DNA of 64,000 nucleotides from Ancylostoma caninum (GCA_037903475.1 JBAJFG010000174.1:372001-436000); one strand, 5' to 3'. Positions 1-13,500 are shown, counted from the stretch's first letter. The notes: generated by a model from the sequence alone, not told the origin. A program made the numbers and translations.

Positions 1-889
1 TACCCTCTGCACCTGGAATTGAGGAAAGGTCATTGGGGTCAATACAAGAAGCAATCAACTTTTTTAGTAGTGTTCATCAGTTTTAGCGCAAATGTTGAGT
101 AGTGAGCGTTTCTGAGCAAACCTAACTTCGAAATCTGGTGCTGATACTTTTACACACTTGATTTTTGGCTTTTTTGAAGCAGGGTCATTCAGCTTAGGGT
201 GTCGTGATTACAGTAGAAAACCTGTGCAACAGTTAAAGCGTAGAGTAGTTTACTTCCTCCCCTAAACACACCTGAAAAGGAAATCTACCAATGAGAAAAT
301 TTGCTGATTAATTGCCACAAATTCTAATGGTTTTGCTCATATCACTAACTTCGCAGCTAGCTTATAACCGAGTAGTCGAAGCAAGCTTACCACAGTGCAC
401 ACCACATCAATATGTGTTTGCTGGAAATTCCGATAGAATCAGCATAGCTCCCCAGACTTCTTCTATCAGCTGAAAAAAGCCATGCAATTTGGGGAAAATG
501 CATTATTTTGGTGATGAAAAAACTGTAAGGTTTCCGAATAATTTTTGCATCAACCTATCCGCCGTCGAATCCTGAAAACATTACTGCCATTAAAATCTGT
601 CCCAGATGTCCAATTAGTTAGTTGTAAGCAAAAAATGTGAAAATTTTAGCGTCTGACCCCAATTAGTGGGCGGGGTCAAGGTAATTAACGAATTTATTGA
701 AATATTTGCTGACAGCTGCTGGAAATCGGACGCGATTAGTGTGTGAGCATGAGCAGGACATTGTATAAGACACCATAGTTCTTTTTCCTCTCAAAACAAA
801 TCATTTTTAAGCAAGTTACGAGAAAATCCCGCAAGTCCCGCGAAAGACGCGAATCCCGCGAAATTTTTCAGATTCTACGGCGATGACTG
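1..889. mobile_element. Foldback (long-TIR) element, right arm only, cut by window edge
   Basis: This stretch corresponds base for base in length (889 nt) to the right arm of the complete foldback element at 20307-21195. It ends in the same terminus, GGCGATGACTG, followed by TA at 890-891. It differs from the two internal copies at scattered positions, for example in the T-run near 60-65 and a G/A change near 20. It is therefore an older copy. The rest of the element would lie upstream of the window. No coding capacity is seen. Confidence 0.85.
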
Positions 890-1026
890 TATGTCCGAGC
901 CAACAGTGATGTGGATACAAATGTTTTGGGCTACCAGAAGAAAATCGTCTTAGGAAATCGCAGTCACAATGGGTGAAACCACCGTAAACAGTGAGTTTCC
1001 TCCAAGTGCCCAGAATATAGTATACA

Positions 1027-1400
1027 GAAAAGCACACATCTACAGGGCATTCGCCTTGGAGTAAACATCGCGTTGTGATAACACGTGAGGCGATCCATTC
1101 CAATAGGCGTTATTTATGGTTGATGCGCGTCAAATTTGACGCGGCGATATACAATGCAGAATGGAGAGGAGTAGAGAATTCTTGAAAAAAGCGAATGTTC
1201 CTGGTTTAGCCATCGCGACGGCCGTGCGAACAAAACTGCGTTTCGATCTTCGCCCCATCGAGACATCGCGAATACTTTTTTATTTCAGGCCGACGCGTCA
1301 AGTTTGACGCATATCAACCATAAATACCGGCATGGATCAAATTCTTAGTTGAAAGGCTACCTGCGAGTGGCTTTTAGCACCGTGATCCATGAGATGTGGA
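1027..1400. repeat. MITE-family copy interrupted by a second MITE
   Basis: The left block (about 1038-1106, containing CAGGGCATTCGCC and GATCCATTCCAATAG) and the right block (about 1335-1380, containing GATCAAATTCTTAG and GAAAGGCTACCTGCGAG) are contiguous in the related copy at 2471-2570. Here they are separated by the palindromic element at about 1107-1329. This is a nested insertion, with the host repeat the older of the two. Confidence 0.7.
1107..1329. mobile_element. Palindromic MITE, about 220 bp
   Basis: The terminal inverted repeats contain TTATTTATGGTTGATGCG on the left and CGCATATCAACCATAAATA on the right, with arms of about 35 bp around a 150-bp centre. No ORF of note is present. 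It is inserted inside another repeat (see 1027-1400). Confidence 0.75.
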
Positions 1401-2470
1401 ATTCCTAGTTGCCAACTAGCGGTTACCATACATAAGGAGCATGCACTTTTTTTAGTTTACATAAGTTTTGGTCATTCTTAGCAAACACTTGTACTACCCC
1501 CTAAATTCTTTTGTTACTGAAGATCGCTATTCATTCCGTGCCGTTCACGCAGCGCAGGAATCCTTGGAATCCTACGGAGTCCAAGCCCGTTGCCACGACG
1601 CCGCGGATTAGTTTCAAAGCGTTTTGCCTTATTGTTAGAATAAAAAACACCTGTCCAACCTCACGTGTTCCAGTGACCGTTTCAAGTTCAATTTATAGAG
1701 AATTTATACAAGCTGCGTGCGTCAGACGGACACATCAATTCCCGAAGGATTATCTATGGAGACCGGTAAACGCGGCATGTATAGTCCTTGAAGATAGCCG
1801 GATTGCGCGTGCGGCTTCATATCGTTGCGGCCTCAGAACCGTGGTGGGACCTACTGGACCCTCTCACTTAGAGCATGCACTCTCCGCATCCATCGTTCAG
1901 GTCCCACGGCGTTTCTACAGTGACGGAATCCGTCTATCTTTTCGACAAGGACTGCACATCTTCCATGAAAAGAACGTACGGCCGTCTCGAGGCCGTAAAC
2001 GTGTGCACGAGTCAGCGATGCGACTGGCCCTATCTTTCATCATATAGACGCACGCGCGTCAAACGCACACATATAGTATGGATTGCCCCTTGATCTGCTC
2101 AACTTCCTAATTTATTCCTTTTCGGATTAAATGTTTTTTCTTCGAATTTATGGACTTTTAAATTTTTTTCTTGCTTCAGAATGTTGTGCCTTTGCGTTCC
2201 TAAGAATATAGTTTGAATAATGAACTCGTGTCCCAGCACGAGCTGTTCCCCGGGACTCCGATTTTCAAAGTGGGTTAAAGTTTTCTTTCGTTTGCATGTT
2301 CAAGAGGGACTTCGTAAAATTTTGGTTTTTCAAAGAGAGCTTCGTTTTGATTTTGGCCAGGGAAGACCTCGTGCCGGGGCCTGGTTCGCACGTAGCCTTT
2401 GTTCTGGGTCCGCAATTGCACCGATGCTCACTCCTTTCCAGATTTCCATATAGTGGGAATCAGTGTCAAT

Positions 2471-2686
2471 CAATACAGGGCATTCACCTCAGAGTGAACA
2501 TCGCGTTGCAATACGCGCGCGAGCTGATCCATTCCAATAGATCAAATTCTCAATCGAAAGGCTACGTGCGAGTGGTTTTTAGCGGTTCAGAAGTAGCCTT
2601 TCAAGTAAGAATTTGGTCTATTGGAGTGGATCAGCTCGCGCGCGTATTGCAACGCGATGTTCACTCCGAGGTGAATGCACTGTATT
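2471..2686. repeat. Inverted-repeat MITE, about 216 bp
   Basis: An 80-bp left arm (2471-2550, with GCGTTGCAATACGCGCGCGA) is matched by its reverse complement at 2608-2686 around a 57-bp centre. This is the uninterrupted relative of the element at 1027-1400. The ORF running through it is a by-product of the repeat. Confidence 0.8.
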
Positions 2687-2966
2687 GCATTTGTGCAGGA
2701 AGCGCCATCTGTCTGGGCAAATTGCAGGGCCTATCATATCGTTTTAGCGACTCGCTGAACAAACGCTCTTCGACGTACCTTTCGATATTGTAGCGATTTT
2801 TGGATTCATCTTCTACGGTGGAGGACTGCATTGACCTGACTATGTGGTAGTGACGAAGAGATCAACAAAAAGGGTAGTTACCACAAGGGGCGTAGCAGTT
2901 CCAGCCCGAAACCTGAAACTTTTCTCCAGCCCAGCCGTTTCGATAGTAGTTCCGGCAGTCCCTTAG

Positions 2967-4618
2967 AATTAAACACTTGCACGAGGTATATGGCCTGCTT
3001 GGAATTCGGAACACGTCCAATACGCAGGACAGTTGCAGTTGGCAAGATGTGTGCTTTGATATCTCCTCTGATATCTCTTTATTTCCGCTGGTCAGAGCGA
3101 ACAACTCTTTAAAAGGTAGCACCTACCTGAATCTTTTTGCTGGAGGTTCTGCAGGATTTCCGAGTTGTGGAGACGCACAGTTCACATTTGTGGGTGCTAG
3201 CTCGAAGCATGCGAGAAATCAACGAGTTTGTGCTGTTTTCCATACAATTGGTCGTACCTCCCTTGACATTCGTGGGTGCCCAGTCAAACAGAGATCTTCG
3301 AGCCGCAGATGTCGCCATATTCCGAGACTTTGAGAGAGGTAGAACTCATCTAATGATGAAGAGCGAGAAATCCACGGAAACTGGGCCTCGTATTCCATGC
3401 GCTTGATTGCGCGATCATAGGTCCCGCTACGTGGATTGAGGCACACATGTGCAAGTGACTGACCTTGTGCAAGCTGTCGTGGGCGGACACCAAAAAGGCC
3501 ACGTTGACCAAGCGGTTACACTGTAAACCATCACTTTAGAGGTGAAAATTCTCGTGAGTACTTCGAGCACATAAGACCCAATCCTGTTCCAACTTCTTTT
3601 GTGTACCAGAAACGGGAACGTGACCGTCTGAACTCACCATTCTTCTTAATTTGACTATTTTGAAGCCGAAAAATACACATTCTCGACCAAGTTGCGATAG
3701 ACGTGCAGCTGCAGAATGTCACATGATGGCAGCGGACCCAGTTTGCTGCCTGTTGACTGACGACAATTGTATTCGAGTGTTTTGTGACTCTCTTGGAACA
3801 TACCGTTCCTGCAAAGCCAAGGACCACTTATGTGGCAAGGAGGCGCTCTCACTCGTTGTAAGGACGTCCATTCGTTGGCCTCCGTTCCCGGACGTGGAGT
3901 CGTCCTGTACTAACGGGCCATCGCTTTGCCAGAGATCACACGGACGGGTAGTTGTTGATCTCAAGGCTATCAGCAATGTTTTGTAAGTGTTTAAAATGAC
4001 CTGAAATGGCTTCAATTTTAAAATGACGCGAGCCGCCCTGTCGTCTGTTTACTGCCTTGTTACAACTATGAAGTCAATCTCCGGAGTGTAAAGCTCCCGG
4101 TCAGGTGATGTCACCTTCCTGTAACTGATCTCCTGTCTTTTGATTGTTGCGCTGCAAAAAACGAACAGTACAACAAAGCAATGAGCGATTGCTATTCAAA
4201 AAAGTGAAGGAACGGGCAGCTGAGAATAGGAAGTCGGGAAAAATTTATTTAATTACAAACATGTCCTGATTTGTTATGTATGGACAATTGCTTCATAAGT
4301 TCACCTCTTTTCAATCTAGAGATCAGCTCCTTGTCCATATTAACCTTTTAGAACCTTTCCGGTTTTTTTTCCAGGGTCTATGAAGAAAGTGAGTCAGAGT
4401 TAGTTCGCAGAGTGCAAAGTCGTTGGTCTCATTTTAGATGTGCACTTTCATACAGAAGTACTGGCCTGGGCATGGTAATGGGCTACAGATCACATCAGGA
4501 CAGGTGTCACTCGTCAAGCGTTCCTTTGGTTGGCACGCACCTATCCAGCAAATGCCAAGTGACTGAAACTTCGAAGGTGCCAGAACTGGTCGTTATGACC
4601 GATGATACCAACACTTGA
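2967..4618 (+). CDS. Possible cysteine-rich secreted-type protein, fragmentary
   Basis: This is a low-confidence candidate. Two plus-strand exons are phase-compatible. The first (about 3661-3982) ends at a good GTAAGT donor in phase 2. The second (4375-4618) follows a TTTTTTTTCCAG acceptor and ends in TGA. The first encodes a cysteine-dense stretch (SCDRRAAAECHMMA, then CC, C, C, YRSC, HLC) whose C-x7-C-x7-CC spacing is loosely like GDNF/GAS1-type cysteine-rich domains. The second carries further cysteines and ends in a polar tail. A further open cysteine-containing segment (about 2967-3300) lies upstream, but I could not join it cleanly. The minus strand also shows splice-like motifs here, so strand and reality are uncertain. 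It could be a decayed gene. Confidence 0.3.
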
Positions 4619-4704
4619 TGCTATTAAAGCCCTGAAAGAAACTTCAATTCCCTACGGAGTGGAATCCTTCGCCAAAGTTGGAAGCCGCATACCTATTGAA
4701 TGGA

Positions 4705-4747
4705 TGAACGAATGAATGAATGAATGAATGAATGAATGAATGAATGA
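4705..4747. repeat. Tetranucleotide microsatellite (TGAA)n
   Basis: About ten uninterrupted AATG/TGAA units are present. The overlapping minus-strand frame reads as repeated FIHS, which is a by-product. Confidence 0.95.
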
Positions 4748-7700
4748 GCATTTGGAAGGGACTAGAGCTGAAACTTCCCAAATTATTAGAAAGGCATGAA
4801 TCCTTGTATGCGGAAAACAACACCTTTTGTGGTCAGCTACATGCATAGCTTCGACCGAGGATGCAGGATGAATGGAACCAGAGTTTATGTAGCAGTTCTT
4901 CAGAAACTCATCCTGGCGTTTTCGTCAGAAATGTTCGGCAGAAATGATTTACAGCCAGTTAGGAGGTGTAGCGATGTGAGCCACAGGTTTTGCAGCAATG
5001 TCTTCTGAAAGCTCTCTAACCCTTCCGCCGATGCGAACCTCTTCCAATGAAGTGGGCCCGATCGCACGTGCTACACAACCTGCGGCGTGGCACTGTGGCC
5101 TGAGATTCATGAAACGATGAACAAAAAGCCACTAATTGTTAGCGTGATTGGTTATCGTATAGATTACGGAATGCTAGGAGAAGCAGGACGGGAAATTTGA
5201 TTGGCCCGTTTTCGCTTAGTTTTGCGTTCATGAATGCTAGCCGAGAATGTCTGAGTATCCAAACATCTTATCAATACCACCGTTACCATCTACCCAAATA
5301 GGTGACGCGGCGCGTGTGTGGGTCCACTTCGTTGGAGCCTACTGTATTTCCTGCTTTTTTTCTGATAGCAAACTACTGCGACATCACCCAGCAAGCTTCG
5401 AGAGCCAGTTTTGAAGTATACTAGTGCGTACACGAAATAAGTAAGTGTATGTTTGTCCATTATTTTATTTGTTGTATTTATTATTGTTGGCACGCGTAGC
5501 GCAATGGTAGGTGGCACGTTTTTGGTTCGCACAGTCGATGGTTCAATCGCTCTCCAGGCTAACCGACCACTTTATCACATTTATGATTTCTGTTGGTAAG
5601 AAGAAACAAAGTTGTAAAATTGATATCCTTTCTATTCCTATCCACTCTACGGAGACTAAATGTAGAATATGGCCTCCCCCGTAACTGATCAGCAGTGAGA
5701 GAAGCCATGAGGACAAGAGGAAATGTAAAGCCTACAAAAATTCTGTCATATGGAGCTTTCTATCCGATATTGGTGTGTCCTCCGCCCCTTGTGCCCTTTC
5801 CAGCGCACCTCGCTGGCCTGACCTCATCTGTTCCCGGGGTAATTAAATCATACTCATTGCTGTGATGCGTTTGTTGCTCGCTACTGCTTCAACATGACGC
5901 CTACTGCTTGTATCGCTAAGTGTCTACATGTCCATGCAGTGACAAGAGTATAAAAGGTCCTCAAAGTAACAGCACCTTGCTGTGCCTTGTTCTGCAGCGC
6001 TGCAGCACCTCCTTCTGCATCGCCAGCACCTGTTTATAGCTCGCTTTACAAACACTGGGATCTCTGGCATTGTCGTATTCTGCAGTATTCTGCAGACGCG
6101 CAAACACTTTACGAAAAAGTTCCTTCGACTGTAACCGTGGTATTTTTATGCACTCGGTGGTGGTTGCAGTCTGCTCCAAAAATCCACTGTAATGGACGCG
6201 GCTCAAATTCAAAGAAAAGTAGGTGGAGGGGGGAGGGATGTGAACGCCGCAATGCTACTGTAGGTTTAACCCACGTTCAACTTCCCAAAGAGTACCATTA
6301 CGCGTCGGGTATCTCATTGGCTCTGTAACTACACAATCTACGTGGAAAAACTTCGCTTTCAGAAATCGATTAGGCAATATTTGACGTAGTAGAACCGATC
6401 AGAGGTTCCGCTTTGGACATATCTCGCGATTAAGTGCTGCTGCTTTGGAATCACTTCACTGAACTAGTAAGAGGTACCAGCACAACTGTTGAGGAAACGT
6501 TCTCGAGTTTAGGTGTTGTCGCAGCAGTAGAACGCTTCGGTATATGTTTCAGCAAGAACCAGCTGTTCTGATGGCACGTCACAAATCAAAAAGATCCATA
6601 AATGACACGAAGGGGAGAACCCGTTGTTCTCCACGGTTCTGGACGTTTTTTGAACCTGCACTTTCTCGTTTGGTAGAGTGAAAAGGTCAAAATCAGGTTC
6701 GCGTACGCATTTATACCTCTCCGAACGGCGCCAAGTGGTAGGGTGACGTACAGTTCGAGAGTGATGACGTGCAGGAAGATGAATTCCTTTGCCTCATCTT
6801 TCACTCTTTCCCTTAAGAATATTCCACCCTTATTTTTGCTTCATTTTTCTATTTCGGTGCACTGATCGAAGTCCGTGTAAACAGGTAAATTCTGAACTAC
6901 GAATAATGGTAAGCTTGAGAACAAGAGAGCCAGTGATGTAGTAAAGCTAATGAAATAAAGTAATGGTAGTTGATGAAAGCAATACAGATGTTTCTTACCC
7001 AATTGGATTCTAATTAGCAGAAACTTGTATTTCTGTCCGAATTGTCTGCAAACAACCTCTCTCTTTAAAGTTTGTGTTCATTTCATTTTCTTCTATTACC
7101 TGTACTGCTCAAGTTGTAAATGTAAGTTCACTCCATTAATTTGCCTTCATCTACCTCATGTATTCTATCGGTGCTCCTTAAACACAACATGAATGACAGA
7201 ATCTGTAGCAGCACACTAACTCGGTTATCTAGGTTACCCATGTAACCTAGATGCCAGCCGAAAAACAGGCGCACCAGTGTTCAGAGGCTGGTATCCATGC
7301 TCTCTCCTTACACCAGTAAGACACATGCAAATTAATAAGGAAATGACTTTAATAAATATGCTTTCCACTCGCTATGGGTAAAATTTCCCGTTTCTATCAA
7401 AAAATCTGAAAAACGCGACCTCGTAAAAAAACTCTAGAAACTAGTGCTAGGCCCCACAACTCCTTAGGTCCTCTAAACCTTGTCCTGCATCCGGTAAGCA
7501 TTAGTTGATAATTCTCACGACTATACTGGGTTAAACATCCCAAAAAGGTGTTAAGTAGATCTGCGGTCGCACCGGAGCGGCATCGCAGAGCAATCTATCT
7601 GCAGTCTGCGGACCCGCCCATTACTCACATCGAAGATAACAACCAGTGTTGTTTTTCTTATTCAGTTGATTTTTTCGACCGCCAAAACTAGTTCCCGTAT

Positions 7701-9258
7701 TGACTTTAACTATATAAACACTGTCGATGATGTGGTCAGGTCTCCTTGGGCTGCGGGGCTGTGCCTAGGCCCAGCCAGGTCTCGTCGCTCTCGTCCAACC
7801 TAGCTTCCGCAACCCCATTCAATGGCGACGGCGCCATCGGCGCCTGACGGCGACTGGGCGTGAAACGCCCAGGCATTGAGACCTCTGCGAATCCAAGGCC
7901 AATCCGCCGGCGTCCTTTGTGTCCCGTCGCTGTTTTGATCTCTTTGTTGCTTATCCATGCTAAACCCTTCCCTTTCGCTCTAAACATAGTGCTCTTCACC
8001 TGAACCACTAGGTCACTTCAACTCATTTCAGAAGTGGGTATTACAGTGTCATATTCGAACTTTCTCGAGACTTGTCGTAGAGGGAATACCACTTATGTTG
8101 AAGTTGCTTGGGAAATCAACCGAGACTTTCACAGTTCTTATTACAGCCAACGTTTCGGAGTTGTTGCCTTCATCAAAGTCTGGAAAAGTCAAGACCAAAT
8201 GTAATATAGATATCTTTCCGAAAGCCTTATCAGTCCACAAGTTGTAGTTCAACAGGAGAATAAATCAGAAATTAGATCAGCAAAGCAAGACCTGTGCTAC
8301 AGTTTTGTTGATACTAAAGTGCTACACTTCTGTGTGTAGATCTATCGCTCCCTTTTCCATCAAACTTTTGTTTTTTTTTTCTGAGCAATTTAAGCCTTTA
8401 ACCATGATTTGCTTCTGGATTTCGAAGTCGAACCTAGTAGAGAGGTGACAGAGGAAACATATTTCTAATGTCGTGAAATAGTTGCTGGATAACAAATAAA
8501 TGTACGTATATGCGGATAAACCTTTTATTTCACTTAGCACCAATTTAATCCATTGACGATCGTAGGCTTGCCCCAATGCTGCGCTTTTTAGTGTAGTTCG
8601 ACAGCTAGTTAAGCACAAATCGTTTTGTAGGTTTTCATAGATATCAATTTGATGTTTTAAAACTAAATTTCGAAAATATGCGCTGGAAATTCCAACAAGG
8701 TGCATGAGCACAGAAAGAAAACAGAGCTCACGAACGTATGGGCATTCGCGAAAAAAGGCCCGGTACATAAGCAGTAGGGTAATTTTTGTGATGAATTTTT
8801 TTCTTACAAATCAATGCACAATAAAACTTTAAAACTTTCTCCCCTCCATTTGTTGCTGTCCACTAAAATTCATCGAGTGCCCGGGGATGATGCATTGGAT
8901 CCGGGGGTGGCCGAACTGGTGGCGGTGGCGACATTTTTTGAGCAATCCTCGAGATGTCGAGAGCAGTTCACTTCAGGGCCCTTCGCGTTCCCACACACCC
9001 TCATCCATTGCTTCGATGGGATGAGGCAACGCGAAGAGCCTAATGAGCCCTATAAAGAAGTTTTTGCCTGGTTTGTTGCCGTCAGCCGATCAGGGAACCG
9101 TCGTGTGAATGGAACGCACTGAGGAATTTGAAGTGGTTTTGTTCTTTCTTTCTGTCCTATTTTTGTCCAACAAAAACTCTAAGGGCGTTTCACCTCTAGT
9201 TCAACGCACTCTGTTCAATTTGCTGGATTAAGTAGAAGATTAGGTGGAATTTATGTTG

Positions 9259-9484
9259 TGTTAGCACGTTTACCCTAGGTAATCTCAATGGTGCAAATAT
9301 TCCCGAAGGACTCGTCATTGTCGAGCATCATTGCAAGCCTCACTTCGCAGATTTATACTACATATGACCAGAGCGGAACTTCCAAGACAATCGGCCTCAT
9401 GCAACTTTGAGACTACCCAGGGTTAACGTGTAAATACCACCCAATTTATCCATCGTTAACGCGGGTGTCAACACATTTATCCCT
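9259..9484. repeat. Pieces of a small MITE family (TIR near TACCCAGGGTAAACGTGTTA)
   Basis: A right terminus at 9259-9290 (GTTAGCACGTTTACCCTAGG then AATCTCAAT) is followed at about 9411-9484 by a degenerate copy with CTACCCAGGGTTAACGTG, the internal ATCCATCGTTAACGCGGGTG, then AACACATTTATCC. The best-preserved member of the family is at 60507-60607. Confidence 0.65.
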
Positions 9485-10555
9485 TTTTCTTCCACAGGCA
9501 GACTTCCTTTGCCGCTGATGATGATCTTAACTCACAATTAGCAAGTGAAAAAGTTGTTTCCTCATGTAAACGCGATATCACGGCGCAAGAATGGAATGCC
9601 AGAATCCGTTTCTGAGGTGAGAAAAGAAGTGGGAGGACATCCAGAATAACAAATCTTGGAAGACGATTGCATATTTATTAGGCATCCAAACAATACCCAC
9701 ACATTTACACACTATGTAGTTGTCTTTCTCATATTTCATTTGTTTTTGTACTCAAATTGTTATAGGGGTCGCCCTAACTTCACTTAGTGCATTGGCACGT
9801 TCACCCAGGTTCACCCATTCAGGTTGGATTTTTGGACAATATTTCCTGTAACAATAACGAGGGATGGCTAAATTTTATTAATATTGAGAAATTCCACAAC
9901 TTTATTAATGTTCGAATTAACGAGTGGAGATTCAAATTTTCTCAAAAAAAAAAGAGATTTCCAAAAAAATAGATAGAGTGAAGAGCAGAAAAAATATATA
10001 TACTTTACTCTATTCATAAAGCGATTCTGGAGAAATCTGTGCCAGCCACTGGTCACAACCCTACCGAATACCATGCAAATATGATTGTTAGGGTCTGGAA
10101 TGTATGCGATGTTCATATTCGGATATCACAGAAGCCTTCTTAAGAGCGTACCAATTAAAAATGTTTCTCAAAGTTTCAGTTGCCCCTAATAGTGAAACAT
10201 TGCCATTCCCAGAAGACAGCTGACGAGAAGTGTGGTTTGTCCCCGCAATGTTGACCCTCCTGACATGGCGCAGCGGGCGACATGCACTTCTTGCCGTACA
10301 AAAAATCGTCCACGGACCAGTCGGCAACAGGCTGCGCGGCCCGTTCTGTGACGGACTCCCCCCGGCTAATGACTTCGCCTTCGAACGCAGTCGACGGGGC
10401 GCTGCGTGCCAAAGCCTCAGTTCGCCCGCCACTGCCCGGCCTCCACAGATCCTAATCTCGCCCCCGGTCGTCCGTTCATCCTTCACCTGTTTCTGCAAAT
10501 CAGATATTCACGCGTTCTGACTGCATAATCGTTTTGTGGCCGCGAATTTCATCTG

Positions 10556-10568
10556 AGCAGTTTTCCAG
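10556..10568 (+). promoter_or_regulatory. Candidate spliced-leader acceptor upstream of the SDR gene
   Basis: GAGCAGTTTTCCAG ends 18 nt before the SDR start codon at 10587. A consensus 3' splice site this close to the initiator, with no plausible upstream donor partner, is what an SL trans-splice site looks like in nematodes. This is inferred from position and motif only. Confidence 0.4.
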
Positions 10569-10586
10569 ACACCCGCACAGACGAAG

Positions 10587-13500
10587 ATGGCCAGGGAGTC
10601 GCTGCCACGACGGCTGTTCCTCGCTTTCACCTTCATTTTCGTCTACATCTGGTGTTTCCTGTTCAAGGATCTGCCGCGTTTGTTGTTCCAAAGGAGAAAG
10701 AAGATTGAAAATCAGGTGAGTAGTCCGCCAATTCTATTCTCTGCCCTGCAATAGCAAGGAAATTCCTAGATTTGTCCGATACAAAGCGACTTGTTTAGAG
10801 CACTCAAGGTTGTTTAATGGTATTTGGAGGTTTTAGAATTTCTCTTGCAGTTGTAATTGCAAATTGCACGAATCGACTCGTTTTTCCTTTCTTGAACAGA
10901 GCACAGAACAAATTGCTGCCCAAATTGAGAACTGAGTTCTTTGGAAGTTTCCCATGTGCAGCAAGATTGTGCTAATGATAAATTGTTATCTAGTTCTCGA
11001 AGGAAAAGAGTGCATGTAGTTCTCTCGAAGCGTCTGTTCAATGTTATTTTCCTGAAATTTTGCAAACATGTACTCTACACAAACATGCACGTGACCATCA
11101 TCCGAAAGTGGTTCCATTTGGGTTGTTGCAACGACTGAAGACTAAAAATCCTTACTGAGAACCCTGCAGAAGCGCAAGCTCATTTTTGCAAGATGCTTAC
11201 AACACTGCCTTTTTAGAAGTCACACCGTCAGCTTCAGCAGTAACCATACTTGTACACCGTAATGTTATAAAAAGCGGAGTTGCGATATAAAACGGATACA
11301 GTAGTCGTAGCTAGTATGGAAAATTACACCTTTACACCCAATTTGAGGTGATTCTATTACTTAGAGACAATATTTACTGCGTTGTTAGCGTAACCCTACA
11401 AAAACGGCGTTTCATACAAAATGACTAGGATATTCCGGATCAGCATGTCAAAGACATCCCGTCTCTCTCTCTCCCCCCCCCCGTCTCCCCAGCTTTCATT
11501 CCGAGATTTTGAAATTCTTTTCTGCTCTGGGTAAAACTAGTAGACTAAAAATTCCGAAAAAAGCTTAGAATTTTCCTGTTCAGAGTGGCAGAAGACTGCG
11601 GTTTCAACTGACTTTTATTTCACTGAATTTTTGCACACATCAATCCAGTACGCATCTGACTTCATACATTTTATAGGTCGTGGTCATCACTGGCGGAGCT
11701 ATGGGGATCGGAAAAGCCGTCTCCAAGATGCTTGCTATCCAGGAGAAGGCCAAGCTTTGCATACTGGACGTCAACGAGGTATGTTTTTTACAATAGTCGC
11801 GTGATTGAGCAATTGATAGTCATTCGGAATTCCTTTATCGTATACAAAGACATTTCTTATCTGGGAAGATCTCCGAAGTTACTCATCGATAGACATACAT
11901 GCAAGGTATCCCCTACCACTAGGCTCAGTCCCAAGGTAATGGCATATTCTGGAGCAGACAGCAGGTTTATTTCCTTGACTTACGGCCAACACAAACGCGA
12001 AATCCAACAGCGGATAACAAACGTCTCGAAACCCAGAGGTTGAGTTACTGGTGCAAATAGTACAAGCCCATGAAAAATAACCTAAAAGGTCCAAAATGTA
12101 CTCTAGCTTTTGAACCTGGGCATATTTGGCCTTAAATAAAGTCCACTTACAGCCTGATTGGCGCAGAAGTCTACATAAAAGATAACCTAAAGGGAACCCA
12201 GTTGGGAATCTTGGCGGGTTTTCAGGCGAGCTATGGACATATGATCTTACAAGTTCATTATCCATTGAAACTTGCTCTAGTCTATCAATATTCACAGGCA
12301 GCAATGGAATGGAGGTCATATGCCTGTAGATAACAACGAGGCGGCACAAGCGGTCACACTTGGTTCCACGGGGGTGTCAGAAACGGTCGCTCTTTGAGCT
12401 CTTCACCCATATGTTGCTACTTTATCGCAGTTCAATGTCTTGGGGTTCCCACGCGTGTAAAAAATCTCGTCCTGCCATAAAGCTTGGCAATGCACTACGA
12501 AAAGCGGGTGCAACGGCTTATCGGGGATTACGCGTCCGTCAATCGGGCACATTCAGGTTTTCAATCCTAAATGGGTCTATTCTTGCGACTAGCTTAGGTG
12601 CAAAAAGAGATCGAATCGATTCTGTGGGACTAGGGATTGGGTTTTGCCAACCCAGGGGGATCGGAGTGTGTCCTCAGACTCATAGTCGTCGTTATCATTA
12701 GTGGTAAAACACAATGGAGTGAAGAATCTAGTGGTAAAGCTCGGGGTAAACTCAGCAATGGTATTCTAGTGCTTCACTCTCGTTTTACCTTGGGTTTACC
12801 TTACCCCGACAGCCCTGAGACTTATTGTACCTCCATCCAACTGAGTAAGCCCTCATGACAGGAGTCATTACATTTATTTCACCTTAAAAAAAAACTCAAA
12901 ACAACAGGGAGGGAAGTGGTCATGTGAGTTGTTACCCCGCTTTTGTTTGAAAAACCCGCCCACTTTAGAGTTCGTTTTTGGATTTTATGGGGAAGGGCAA
13001 GGAGTAAACATGGAGGAAAGGCGATAAAATGCGTGGAAAGAAATCGTCACAAGACATGCGGAAGCGACACCCTGGCTACTTCAGTCAAAATCCAGCTAAA
13101 ATCCGAATTGGTACTGCTTACCCTCAGGCTTACGTGCAACTATCGAGTTCCTTTGCATGCAACAGGACGTGGAGGAACTCTTGCACACAAATATAACAGC
13201 TGTATATTCAGTAAAGATGCTAACAAGTGAACTGTTTTCATTGTCTGTCCTTTCCAGAAAGAAGGCCTGAAAACTTGCGAGGAGATAACCCAGGAGGGTG
13301 GAGTGGCGCATTTCTATCGATGTGACGTCTCAAACCCGCAGGATTTGGCTACAGTCGCAGCGGAAATCCGTAAAGACCCGAAGCTTGGTGAGGACCATCA
13401 ATATACAGCTGTAGCATCTGCATCTAAGACAGCGCTGTTTCAGGAGCAGTCAGCATCTGCATTGTGAACGCGGCGGTGCTGAAGTTCGGCGAGTGTCTGG

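Larger units (their letters stand above)
4619..10555. other. About 6 kb with no recognised gene
   Basis: Both strands carry only short ORFs without splice-supported continuity. The stretch holds a (TGAA)n microsatellite at 4705-4747, a degenerate tRNA-like stretch near 5491-5565, a short palindrome at about 7228-7254 (CTAGGTTAC either side of CCAT), a GC-rich 90-codon open frame on the minus strand at 7736-8008 and small MITE pieces at 9259-9484. A 148-codon minus frame (8322-8768) has hydrophobic patches but no start context, splice partners or family resemblance. A GC-rich patch (about 10230-10470) lies just upstream of the SDR gene. Confidence 0.5.

Noticed and set aside
1511..2047. 178-codon plus ORF
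   Set aside because: It begins at a non-ATG codon, has no family resemblance or splice support, and overlaps another frame without coding character.
5491..5565. tRNA gene (GTAGCGCAATGGTAGG and GGTTCAATC resemble A and B boxes)
   Set aside because: No acceptor stem closes and the T-stem does not pair properly. At best it is a tRNA-derived fragment.
7736..8008. GC-rich 90-codon minus ORF as a gene
   Set aside because: It has biased composition and no recognisable domain or splice context. It may be part of a dispersed repeat, but no second copy is seen here.
8322..8768. 148-codon minus ORF with hydrophobic patches as a chemoreceptor fragment
   Set aside because: No receptor motif, no regular TM spacing and no flanking exons in phase.
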